Origin: Montifringilla adamsi
Taxonomy: Eukaryota; Chordata; Aves; Passeriformes; Passeridae
DNA: 64,000 bases
Direction of reading: 5' to 3'
Assembly: GCA_017590115.1 (NCBI GenBank)
Contig: JAGGNK010015114.1
Location: 1,619,307-1,683,306, forward strand
Position 1 is the first letter of the stretch. The number at the start of each line of letters is the position of its first letter. The translations under genes were made by a program, and so were the position numbers. Of this stretch, positions 13,171-23,814 are shown piece after piece. The notes below the pieces were generated by a model. The model was not told where the DNA came from. It did no database searches and was given only the letters and a program-made list of their open reading frames with translations.

Positions 13171-15671
13171 GCAGGCACTCGGTGGCTTTCCTACGGAAAC
13201 GTTTCATGTCTTACGCATTGGGGTATGGAATGTGCCCACTTCTAGGGCGTGCAAACAGCACATCTTTTTAAGACCTTGATCACAGGTCCACACAACCTGA
13301 ATATTTCTTTAGTGTAAGTTGATCTTATATGCATTTATATAGAAATGCAAACTATAAATGTTTGAATTTTCATGTGCAACTAGGGAACTGTATTTATGAA
13401 GATCCTACTTAACCTTTTGCTTTTAATCTTCTGGCTGTATTTGTAACATTTCTTAAACTTCACATCAAATTCAGTAGCACACATTTACAGCAACAACAGG
13501 TTACTCATTAGATTTCACCTAAATATTTAATTTATTTCATTGAAAGTTGAAGGATTTAGTATAAATCTTAAAGGAAAAAGGTCTTTGAGCTCTATAATAT
13601 TTTTGCTTTACCCAACATAATTCCTAATGACTTTCCTACTGATTCTGTTCTAGTTATGTCTAGGAGTCTGTGTTTCTCCTTTCCTTTTTTTGCTATATTC
13701 TTTCATGGAGCTGATGACAACTACATGAAAACTTAGGTTTGTTTATAATAAGTTAATTCATTGGCTAATTGGAAATGTGAATAGTTTAAGATATAAACAT
13801 GCAACTTTGCATTTTCAATTTAGACAAAAGTTCTCGACAACATTTAAGGTAAAAGTCCTCAGAAAATGAACTTCCAGCATGAAGTATGATTGCTATGTTG
13901 GAATGTCAGAAATATTGCATGCTGAGTTTGAATGTTTCCACTGGTATATTTGGGGTTTTTTCTGTGTGAAAATAAATAGGGAAAAAGCCCAGGGAATTTC
14001 TGCACAGGACTGCAGAGGAATATGCCCTGAATAGCAGACTCTCCTCATCTCATGCGGGATTCTGCAGATCCCAGCCCTGCAGGAGACTGTAATTTTCAGT
14101 TGTCTTCCCTGCATGCCATCACATACAGCCTCCCTTGTTCCATTTGGTAGCTGCTACTTTTAACAAATTGGGGCTTTTTTCTCTCTTGTAGCACAGGAAC
14201 CCAGGATCTTCAAGCTTGTGCTGCGAGTCTAATCACGCAGCCCAAGTAATGCACTGATTTCTCACTCTGCAAATCCATCTGCGGGGTAAATGGCTCTGCA
14301 AGGGCCCTTTCTGGCAGTCCTCAGTGTAAAAGCATCGTTCAGGTGCTCTTCTACCAATCTCATCTGTGTGCCTTCCCCCACAAGTGCCAACAACAGAAAC
14401 TTTCTGAACTAGAGTAGATCTCTAGCTAGCAATAGTGAATTTTTAAATAGTAGCTGAGTGTTTGAAGCATTAAGTCATGAGTTTCTAGGAATACCACTTT
14501 GGAGCCGTTTCATGGTGTTGGTGTGTTTTGTTTGGGAGTGACTGAATTCACCCACTGAGGTGGTGGCATCAGCTACCATTTGCTGTGATGATCCCCTGTG
14601 TTCCTCCCTCTTACCTTATAGTCCTCTGTATAGACTGGACAAGTATCAAAGGAATTCACAGTCCGCAGTCTGGACTCAGCACACACACTGGATGCTGGAT
14701 AGTGTTCAGTGGAAGTACTTGTAAATTTGAGAACTTAACTTAGACCTTTTCCTAAAAGCTGGACTTCCATTCACTGCACATGCTGAAGTGCCTCCCAGCC
14801 TCCTAGATTCACATCTTGCATCACAGCATGATGTTAAATTAAATTAATCACTCTGGATTACAAAGGGATTAACTAATACAATTAATACATAATTAAATGG
14901 AATTACATTTTTTGGTCTGTTTGGGGTTTCAGCATTTAACTTTTATTTAGAAGTACAGTTTTGAACAGAGCCACATCCATAGCATGTGTGTTATTTGAAG
15001 TTACCAAGCTCTGCCTGGTTCAGAGCTGAAGTCTTGGATAAGTAGCTGTTTTCTAAGGTTCCTGTCTTAGGCCAAGTTCTGTCCTGCGTCCACGCATATT
15101 TATCTCAAGCTGCTTCCTTGTGGGGAGCTACACAGAAATGTTAAAGTTATGTGGGAGTGAAAATCAGAGAACTCAATCTTCATTACCCATCCAGTGTGAT
15201 ACAAGAGTGTGCTTGGTTTTCTGTTAAAAGAAACATCACAGCATATCTGTTCTATGAGTGATCATGAACAGTATCATAGAGATTTTCCCAGAGTAATGAG
15301 TGTGTCAACACAGCAAGCTTAATTTTCCTGTTCTACCTTCCTTATCTCTCCATGGTACAGTGGAAATACAAGGAGAAAGCACAAGGGTACTGGATGGCAT
15401 GGAGTGGCTGTGAGGATTTGGAAGACTTCTTTATAGAAATACAATTCTTTAGCCACCTTACATATTTTCAAATATATTGTATGTGTATGTATTTATAATG
15501 CTGTTTGATTTGACTCTTGTTACGCTCCTCTTAAGTGCACAGGAATCTATTTGTGTAGCACATTGTGCCACCTCAAAAGCCACAGTAAGCTTTTGTTTGG
15601 TTCATTGAAAAATGCAGGATGTGCCTTTGCTGTGCCACTTTGGAACCTGCACTAACTCAGTCTGTCCCTAG

Positions 15672-15709
15672 GTATGGCAGAATGTGAATGGTATGGCAGA
15701 ATGTGAATG
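15672..15709 (+). repeat. 19-bp tandem duplication
   Basis: Two perfect adjacent copies of GTATGGCAGAATGTGAATG (15672-15690 and 15691-15709). The identity suggests a recent slippage or duplication. No function is implied. Confidence 0.95.
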
Positions 15710-16797
15710 GCTTGGTGCTGGACATTTTTCCCTATTTATGGCTGCTGTTTAAGACTGTAACTTTCAGATTTAAAGTACAGCTAAGAGTTTTAAACAATCT
15801 GAATGAGAAGGACTGTCTCAGCAACTGTACTATATTTTATTTTGAATTTTCTTCTCCCTCCATCCCCTTTTTTCTTTCTCATAACAGCATATAATCTCCA
15901 AGCAATTTATATGATAGTTCATCATAGGAAAGTCTTGTGCTGCTGCTGTAGAATGAGATTTTCTCCAACTAATTTTCTATTTTCCTGCTGTAAAACTGCC
16001 AGAACACTTTGGTTGAAGGTAGATGGATATTCAATTAAAAACTAGTGTGGACTAGAAACTTAGAAAATTGCTTCTTAGTAAAAGGCAGATTAACCTCAAG
16101 TGTACTTCTTGCTGTCAGTTCAATAGTATTGCTCTATTTCTACTTATGTTTGGCCTTCCTTCCTGCATCATCTGTGAATGACAGTAACATCTGATTAAAA
16201 GAAATTTAATGTCGTTTTTACTCCCTGCTGATTCCTCTGATAGGCCTGGAGTTGAAACACAAACCAAAGTAAAGTGCTACTGGCCTTTAAGGTTTCTCTA
16301 TCAAGTTTTAAGGCTGCCATATTTTAAATATGAAGTGCCTGTGGTGTTTGGTTTTTGCATTAGGAGTAGTAAGTGATGGTTGTTAGCAGACGATGGTTGT
16401 ACTTGCTCTCCCACCACACTGGGTATGACACATGCACCTCCCGGGACACTTCTCCCCAGATAAGTACTACAAAAGTACGGGTGTTTTTTCAGGATCAACT
16501 TGGAGTCGTGCTGAACTTTTCTAATATCCCCAATGTGAAAAAGTAGGAGAAAAACTGATATAAGGAGATATTTGTCTTACGTATCAGAAAGAAGCAATAA
16601 AAATTTAGAATAGTGTTGGTTCCTCATCTTCCCTCATGACTGGATCCCAGTCGCTTTCAAGACAATTTATTATCCCAGGGATAAAGATTCCAGCTTTGTC
16701 CTTTGAGACAATCTGGCCATTCCTCCACACCTTCAGCTGACTGGCGCCAGTGTTTTGGAGAATGGATTAAAATGTGCAATATTGTGATGTAGGGACA

Positions 16798-17109
16798 TGG
16801 GTTGGAGACAGCCGCACAGCACACGGAGCGGCCTCAGCAAACAGCCATGGGTTTATTCTGGCTGCCCTTTTCATGGGGCCTTGGGATCTCCTGGCTCAGA
16901 GAGCTGGAGGGATGGCAGCTCTCCCTGCCCAGCTCTCCAGCCACTGGTGTATCTGCCTCCAGCTTCAGCAGGGTTCCTGAGGTCTCTGCTGCCTCCCTTC
17001 CAGCTCTCTGAGCCAGGCCAGCCGGGCTGGATTTGTCCTGGCCAGATTTATCTTGTTCAGCTACAGACCGCCTGTACCACGACAATACAATGTGCATATT
17101 CCAGCAACA
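16798..17109 (-). mobile_element. Solo LTR (endogenous retrovirus), minus strand
   Basis: Read on the minus strand it starts TGTTGCTGG (17109 downward), has an AATAAA signal at 16852-16857, and ends near GTCTCCAACCCA (16798). The 5' terminus and the GTCTCCAAC end are shared with the LTR at 33932-34268, so both belong to one family or to related families. No gag, pol or env frames flank it, so it is a solo LTR. I saw no clear target-site duplication. An internal inverted repeat (16890-16911 with 16996-17017) is described under findings. Confidence 0.6.
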
Positions 17110-19389
17110 TCGTGCTTTCTGAGATTTTAGGGTTATTGGGATCTGCACATTTCAGTGTTTCAGTGTTCTTGCTAATGGTTAAAGGGTTATGCATTCTAAA
17201 TTCTGGGTTTTTTAGACTGTTTGATGTGTGCTTGTCTAGAATGAAATTTAAAATTTGTTTTGCAGTATTACAAACTATATGTAACTGAATGCCAAAAAAT
17301 GGTTATGCTGAGAGGCTTTAAATTCTAGGCTGTTCCTGCATATTGATTGGAAAAGGGTAATTGACACAGGAAGGAGAGCCCTTAGTGCTCCATTTGTAGC
17401 AGTGGAGGTTGAGGTAATTAATTTCTTATGAGGCACTTCACATCTCACAGCATTAGATCCATAGGGAGTATTCCATGAAGGCTTGAAGAGGAGGAAAATG
17501 ACAATCTCATATTGAAGCTGTTGAGGAAAAGCCCTCTCTATAATGAGAAACAGTTCCACATGAAAGAGTCCTTATTTGCTCACTTGCATATGATTTTCCA
17601 TATCCCTTTTTAAAAAATATGCTTACCTGTTTATCACAGAAATAGGTTTTCTTGAGCCAGGTGTCTTTAAAAAAATCACACTGGGGTGGGCGTGTTAAGA
17701 GTAGGGAATCTGTGTCACTGAGTGGAGGTAGTGGTTTTCAACTTAAAATATTTGTGGGTTATTAATTTGTGTTTTCCATATTAAAAAAGAAAGGAAATAA
17801 ATATACTTCTAAATTAATTTCCCTTTCCAAGCTTTTGATGTACAGTAAAAATAGGGTTTGAAATGCTGTATGAAAAGGCCTGGGAGCTTTTACCTTTTCA
17901 CAGGAAAAATGTCAGAAATGTCAGGTTCTGCCTTAACTGCCTTGTCAGAGGATTCCTTGAATAACTTCTGAAATGTTCGTGTAAGAGATTTCTCAGCCAA
18001 TGAATGCTGTGCATATAATTGTTCATGCATCTAAATAGTTCTATGTTTCAATGAGGTTGCTTGTGGTCAAGGAGTTATTCCTGTCCACTTCCAGGTTGGG
18101 GAACCAGGAAGTCTTTAAAACACTTTGTTTGAAGACGTGACACATACATGAGAAGAAGAACTGTAAACAGCCAGCTCATTTCTGAGTTCCAGCCCAACAC
18201 AGGCTTCTCCACTGAGTCCTGCAGTTTGGAGAAGGTCATTGTTTTGTTTTGGTGTATTTAACCAGACATGGCACCTCCAACAAACAATCTTGGTTTTTAC
18301 TTGGACATTGCACTTTGAGAAACAAGCTGAAAATTTGAAGAGAAAAATAATATTTAAGTTAATTCTGCCTTTAAGGGACAAATCCCAGGGCCTAGTGGTA
18401 TGCAGAATGGTACAAAGGAATGCAAGGAGGTTCTGCCCCACACTTGGCATTTCTCACATAGCCAAACAGCCATCTTGGAATTTTTTCTCTCTGTGTGACC
18501 TTCAAGGTAACAAATCCTTTGTCCCCTCCTAGCAAAGAATGTAGGAAGTGGTATTAGTTTCATTTAGTTACTGGTGGCTGAAGCACGGTGTTAACCAATT
18601 CTGGCAGCTGGGATAAATGAGGACTGCAATAGGATTGAACTGCATCTTCCCTTATAAAGGCTTATGGGCTTCTTTGGGGCTTTTTTGAGACAGATGCTTG
18701 TAGATGTCTTTACTTTGTTGTTCCACAACGGGATTTGAAAGATCAGAGTTTCTATAAACTGTGTACGAAAAAAAAAAATCCTGTCATTGCACAAAAAATT
18801 GAGGTGTGGAAATGTCCCAAGTAATGACAAGATTGTTTCATCATGCAAAACAAATTGTAAAATTGCTTTTTTACAATTTTCTTATAATCTTATGGTTTTG
18901 ATTAGAATTCACGGTGACTTTATAAATCAAAAGAAGAACCATTTCTAAATTCCATATGCAAAAAAAAAACCCAAAACATGATATGTTACATGCTCAGTTG
19001 TAACAAGAGACATAAAATGCTTGGTGTCTCTATAGAGACTTTACTTTGATGTCCTACCCAAGTTGTGTGAGAGGTTTGTTTTTTTGGTTTTTTTTTTTAA
19101 ATTAAGGTGCAAGGTACAGGACCCTCTAATTGCTGAGTGTAGGATTATTTGCAGTCAACACAGAGGCTGAAACAGTCAATCATTTAATTAGAGCTCTGAC
19201 ATTTCTTAAGTTATTGTAGTATTGATTGGTGTTTACCTTTTAGCTTGGCATCTTTTTTTAATATTTCTCTAGTGAACTTACTTTGATAAATGTGCTAGTC
19301 ATCTTTTAACTAAAATTGTTCTTGGATACATAGAACGATATCAAAAGCTGTTTATCACAGAGTCATGGTACAGCTGCTGGAGACAATTG

Positions 19390-19630
19390 ACAGAGGGCAG
19401 GTTTAGCCCAGATATGGGGAAAAAATTCTTCCCTGTGAGGGAGATGAGGCCCTGGCCCAGGGTGCCCAGAGCAGCTGTGGCTGCCCCAGGATCCCTGGAA
19501 GCCTCCAGGGCCAGGCTGGATGGGCGTGGAGCAACCTGGGATAGTGGGAGGTGTCCCAGCCCAGGGCAGGGGCTTGGAATGAGATGGGCTTTAAAATCCC
19601 TTCCAACCCAAACCATTCTGTCATTGTGGG
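19390..19630 (+). mobile_element. CR1 LINE 3' end, 5'-truncated
   Basis: The order of landmarks is that of a CR1 3' end: 'gaaaaaattcttccctgtga', a 'ggtgcccagagcagctg' stretch, 'ccctggaagcctccagggcc', 'ttccaacccaaaccattctg', and a short tail at about 19620-19630. Only about 240 bp remain, as usual for severely 5'-truncated CR1 insertions. It has no coding capacity. Confidence 0.88.
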
Positions 19631-20754
19631 ATATACAAAGAAAATCATACTAGTAGACTGGAGGTTTTTTTCAATTTTTTCCTCCCAGGATTGTTCAGTG
19701 ACTAATTGGGAACAAACTCATCCCATGAAACAAAACATATGCTTAACTTCTGGCCACAGACCTTTAAATATGGGAATATTGACCTAAGTACTAGAAGAGA
19801 TTAGATGATCACTTAAGTAGTTCTGCCCATATCTTCATTATACTCTACTGATCAGTGCAGCTATCAGCTAAACATTTGTGGGCCTTCAGAAGTATCAATA
19901 AAGTGAAAATAAAACCTTTCTCAGAGTATCTATATCGTCCTTTAAGACCAGAACTCAGCGAAGTCTGGAGCTTGGGGAATTCCTGCAGTCTTTGTTGCCA
20001 CTGGCAACTGCTGGCATGTACCCACAGAGGCTTGGCTGGAGACTGGTTCCTGAGTCCTGCAAGGCCGTGCAGATGTTGTGGTTTGCACCTGTGTGCCTTG
20101 GGCTGCAGAACGGCCTGCAGTGCCTGGGAATGTCACAATCCCCTGCTGCTATGAATTAACTCCATCAGAACCAGTGGTGATATGGCCATGTGTTTCGACT
20201 GAGAATCTGCCTGTACGTGTGTCCTGGGTTAAATGGAAATCCAGCAGGAAAGATTTTCTGCACATGTGGTTTTTGAAACATTCAACTAATGTTGTTTGCC
20301 AGTGCGTGAAATAGATGGGCCTGTATTATTTGCAGTAGCCAGCATTTATCTTCAGGCTATCCAGTGTTAATTAAAAATACTTTCACTCAGTGGAATATTA
20401 ATAGCACTGTGACTTAGTGCTTGTAAAATGTTTCACATGTTAAAAATGCATTGAAATAGGAACTGGATATTGCTTTTAGGATCTTCACAAGGGAGCCATA
20501 TAGCTCGTAGTTATAACATATATTTTACAGGAAAAAACAGTAGATGAGTGCAGGATAACTGAAAGGCTCAACTGCCTGATTTTTAAAATCCAGACCCAGA
20601 ATAATATGCATAATTTTCCTAGCCCTTTTCCTAATTCAGTCGCTGTACAAAGAAGGAACTGTTTCAGGATAGGCGTGTTTGTTTTGAAGCACAGCAGTCA
20701 CCAGGAGGATTTAATTGTCAAGCAGATGCAGAGTATTTTCAGTGCAGACGTGTG

Positions 20755-21031
20755 GGTTCCATGGCCGGGGAGTGAGACCGCTGCACGCTGCCGAGTGTGG
20801 AGGTGCTCAGGTCACCTTTGGTTTCACTGTGCCAGCATTTCAACGGACACTTGTCAAACGTTACATCTGCTATTCGTGGTTATCCAAGAGTGCAATCTGG
20901 TGTAGCTCTCGGGCTGTTAGTGTCAGGCGCAGGTGGAGTCTGAATCTGCGGGGGAGCGCACACCCACAGAGGACTGCAGCTCCCGGGGGTGTTACGGACA
21001 GGAGCGGGAGAAGGCGGCTTGAGGCCACCAG
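20755..21031. other. CpG- and GC-rich stretch next to an LTR
   Basis: CpG dinucleotides are much denser here than in the nearby intron (for example 'ggccggggag', 'ctgcacgctgccgag', 'gcgggggagcgcacac', 'gagcgggagaaggcggc'). It runs directly into the LTR at 21032. It may be the upstream part of the same retroelement, or a small CpG island. I could not find its own boundaries and no host exon is visible in it. Confidence 0.4.
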
Positions 21032-21458
21032 TGTTTGAGTGTTGTCCTAGGGTGAGGGTATGATGCTTATATGTTGGACTGTTTTTCCTTTCCCCTTTTT
21101 GGAACCATCCAAATCTGCTCCAGACTGGGACCTGGGAAACACCGAGAGTTTGCACCTTGTGGCTGCAGCAGCCATCCCCAGTGACAGAGGGAGCGACAAC
21201 AGAGCGACCACTCCCGAGAGAGCCTTTCTGAATTTGTCATCCTTTTCAGATGGGTGAAAGAGTGTTGTCATCTGGTATTGTTCATTTTGTGTGCTGGGGG
21301 TGTTTTGCTTGTTAAATAAACAGATTCTTTCCACTTCTCTCTGAGTAATCCTTCCCAAACCGGTGGGGAAAAGGGGCTGTGTGGGTTTGTTTTCTGGGGG
21401 AGCCCCCTTTGGAGGTTTTCTCCCAGATTTGCCCTAATCCAGGACAAGTGTTCCCACA
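21032..21458 (+). mobile_element. LTR of an endogenous retrovirus, plus strand
   Basis: This looks like a plus-strand LTR. It has a TATA-like 'gcttatatg' near 21064-21072, the polyadenylation signal AATAAA at 21315-21320 after a T- and G-rich run, a GT-rich downstream region, and a likely end at CCACA (21458). I remember close relatives of the 21280-21460 sequence as recurrent in songbird genomes, but this was not checked. The 5' limit is uncertain and may reach back into the CpG-rich stretch. No viral genes follow. Confidence 0.55.
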
Positions 21459-23369
21459 GGAGACTTTGTAGCCAGCTGTTCCCTGACTGAAAAAGACTGC
21501 CCGTGGTTTAGAAGTCTTTGTCAATAGGATTTATCCCAACAGTAGTGTGGGGTTTTTGATGTTTAAGTTTCTTTAGGGAAGAATGAGAGTCTGCAGTTAC
21601 AAGGTTACTTGCAGTCTGGACCTGTCCATATTCTACAGCCTGAAGCTGTATTTACACTGCATTTGTGGTGTATTTTATTTCTTAGGGAAAACATGAGGTG
21701 AAGAATAACTTCATCTATAGTTAGATTTGCTTTCTAAACATTGACTATTGTGTTAAGAATTTGAAAAGAAAGTATTTTTATCTTGTTCACTGTTCAATAT
21801 TTTATGCCACTTGCTGCCTGAGGTTATTTCAGAATAGCTGCTTCAAAGATTTAGGTTAGCTGAAAGCCAGTTGTATCATTACTGGCCACCTTTGAAGTTA
21901 CAGATTACCAGGGAATTTGAAAAATATCCCAGTATTTTACAACGATTTTGTCTTTGTAGAAAAATAGGCTCTAAATATAAAACTTTCAAGGGATACGCCA
22001 CTGCGTTTTGTAGTCTGAAAATGCATAGGCATAAGCTGAGTTGTATCCAATGAGTTTTTCCTGGCCCTGTTTACCTGGCAGTTCAGAAGGGATCATTTTG
22101 TTGTCAAGGTTGACAACAGCTTGCAAAGCATAATAGAGGAGTCGTTGTTTATTTTGGTTCCTATGCAAGCCTTGGTACAAGAAATTATGGCATTGCTGTG
22201 GAACAAAAGTGAGTGTCCAGCTCCAGGGATTCCTTGAAGGTTTTAAGGTCTTTCTCCAAGACCTGGTTTTGATCATCTGTTCCCTGCAAAGACTATAGCC
22301 AGTTTCAGAGATAGAAGGTCATAGGAGATTTTCTAAATCTCTCTGAAAATACTAGCTCAGTTTTTAAAGTAGTTTTTCCTTTCAGTTGATACAGAATGTA
22401 CTAATAATTTCAAGGCATTTATGACATTGCACATTCAATTTTAATGTAAGAGTTCTTTTCTTACCACCTCTAGTCTTAGTTTTAATATTAAGCACATTGT
22501 CCTGTTCACAGGTTTCTTTAGTAAGGAAATAACTCTTGATTGAAGTATGATACATAGATAATAAGCTTATACTCCTGGGTGCCTACCACGATATTACTAC
22601 TTCCATATTAATGTTAATGTTATTTATAAAATGACACGGTCATGTTCATAATAAAGACTTCTGGTGTTTGGTAAATGCTGTGGTCATTGTACATAGCTAT
22701 TGCTTAGCATTTAGGAGAGCCTGGTTCTTAGTGCTGTAAATGTCATGTGTGCTGGCTTTGTGTAAAGCACCACTTATTTGTGCTTCTTTCCTCTAGGCCA
22801 GGGCAGTCCAAGGTAGTCAGCAATGATTGCTTGCTTTAGGCAAACAAAGTTCACCACACATTTTGTATTTTCATGTTGTTTCTGTACTAACAGGAAAAAA
22901 AAAATCCAAACCAGCTAGTAGGCATAGAAGTATTATGGTAATATTGTAGGGGGAAAAAAGCTGAGTGAAGTATACTCTTCAAATAAATAGAAGCACTTTG
23001 CTTATAGGTGGAAATAAAAAAAAAAATTAAAATTGTTTAGAAAATAAAACTGATTCTCTTCAGGCCTCTCAAATATCTCAAGAGCTCAATCTTCTAGGTG
23101 CTGAGGATGAATGTGCTATGGAATGAAGAGATTGCCCTTTCATGGACAGTGTTTGCTTTGCAACATTTTACAACTCACCCATTCTGTTTTAGAGAAGGAA
23201 AATGAACACTACAGACAAAAGCATAACCACGCTGCATTGTGGGCACCTGAATTTATGCATTGTTTGTAGAGAGAGAACATTATTTTTCACATGAATAGGG
23301 TACTAGGCAACCCAGTTATGAATAGGCAATCCTGTTTCACATGAAATAGGATTGCCATAAATATTACTG

Positions 23370-23433
23370 TTGTCATTGTTGTTATTACTATTATTAATCA
23401 TCATCATCACCATCATCATCACTGTCATCATAA
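23370..23433 (+). repeat. Imperfect trinucleotide microsatellite (TTA/TTG then ATC)
   Basis: A run of GTT/ATT-type triplets passes into ATC/CATCAT triplets (23399-23430) with a few interruptions. It is a typical intronic microsatellite about 300 bp upstream of the first visible exon. Confidence 0.85.
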
Positions 23434-23733
23434 TTCTATTTGTGTTGTTGATTACACTGGGAGTATTACAGCAATTCAGAAGTTAAGAAGTGTTTCTTTT
23501 GTTCCTGTATACTGCTTCTAAAGCATGTGTTTTGATTCAGCAAATTATGCTTAACATCACAGATTGGCATTCTGTGAACATTATGGTACTGACTCTTGAA
23601 ATGTATGAAAAATTTGAAAAGTCCTTCAGCATGTATGCTTTAGCAAATGGTCTGATGCACTGGGGACACAAAAGATGTGCTTGCTGAGGGATCCCAGACA
23701 GCCACTGATTGTTTTCTGTCCCCTTGATTGCAG

Positions 23734-23814
23734 ACTGACAAGGCAGAGAGAAGCAATGCCCTGAATGTTGCCATAGACAGTATGTGCAAGAAGACCAGAG
23801 ACCTCCGCAGACAG
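23734..23814 (+). CDS. CTNNA3: CTNNA3 internal exon (alpha-T-catenin, start of M domain)
   Basis: This exon has 81 nt (27 codons), phase 0 at both ends. It is bounded by a pyrimidine-rich tract with CAG (23731-23733) and by the donor GTGAGA from 23815. It encodes ...KAERSNALNVAIDSMCKKTR... ending in DLRRQ. The block with KKTRDLRRQ is shared by all alpha-catenins and precedes the vinculin-binding helix. By analogy with alpha-E-catenin it covers roughly residues 270-300. Alpha-catenins link cadherin-beta-catenin complexes to actin at adherens junctions; the T form is typical of heart and testis and acts at the intercalated disc. The sequence is clearly coding, because the next exon continues the protein exactly. 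The paralogue call rests mainly on the two exons downstream. Earlier exons lie outside the window. Confidence 0.93.

Larger units (their letters stand above)
1..23733 (+). other. CTNNA3: CTNNA3 intron, 3' part (upstream of first visible exon)
   Basis: This is the end of the intron before the first visible exon; its donor lies outside the window. It ends in a pyrimidine-rich acceptor tract and CAG at 23731-23733. I compared reading frames with alpha-catenin residues that should precede the first exon and saw none. Apart from the repeats listed separately, the stretches 1-6132, 7476-12480, 13170-16797, 17110-19389, 19631-20750 and 21459-23369 hold nothing I recognise. They are AT-rich with short poly-A or poly-T runs (for example 3890-3901 and 19087-19101). 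Confidence 0.85.

Noticed and set aside
16797..17288. 163-codon open frame on the + strand
   Set aside because: It lies antisense across a solo LTR and its downstream flank; no retroviral or host domain.
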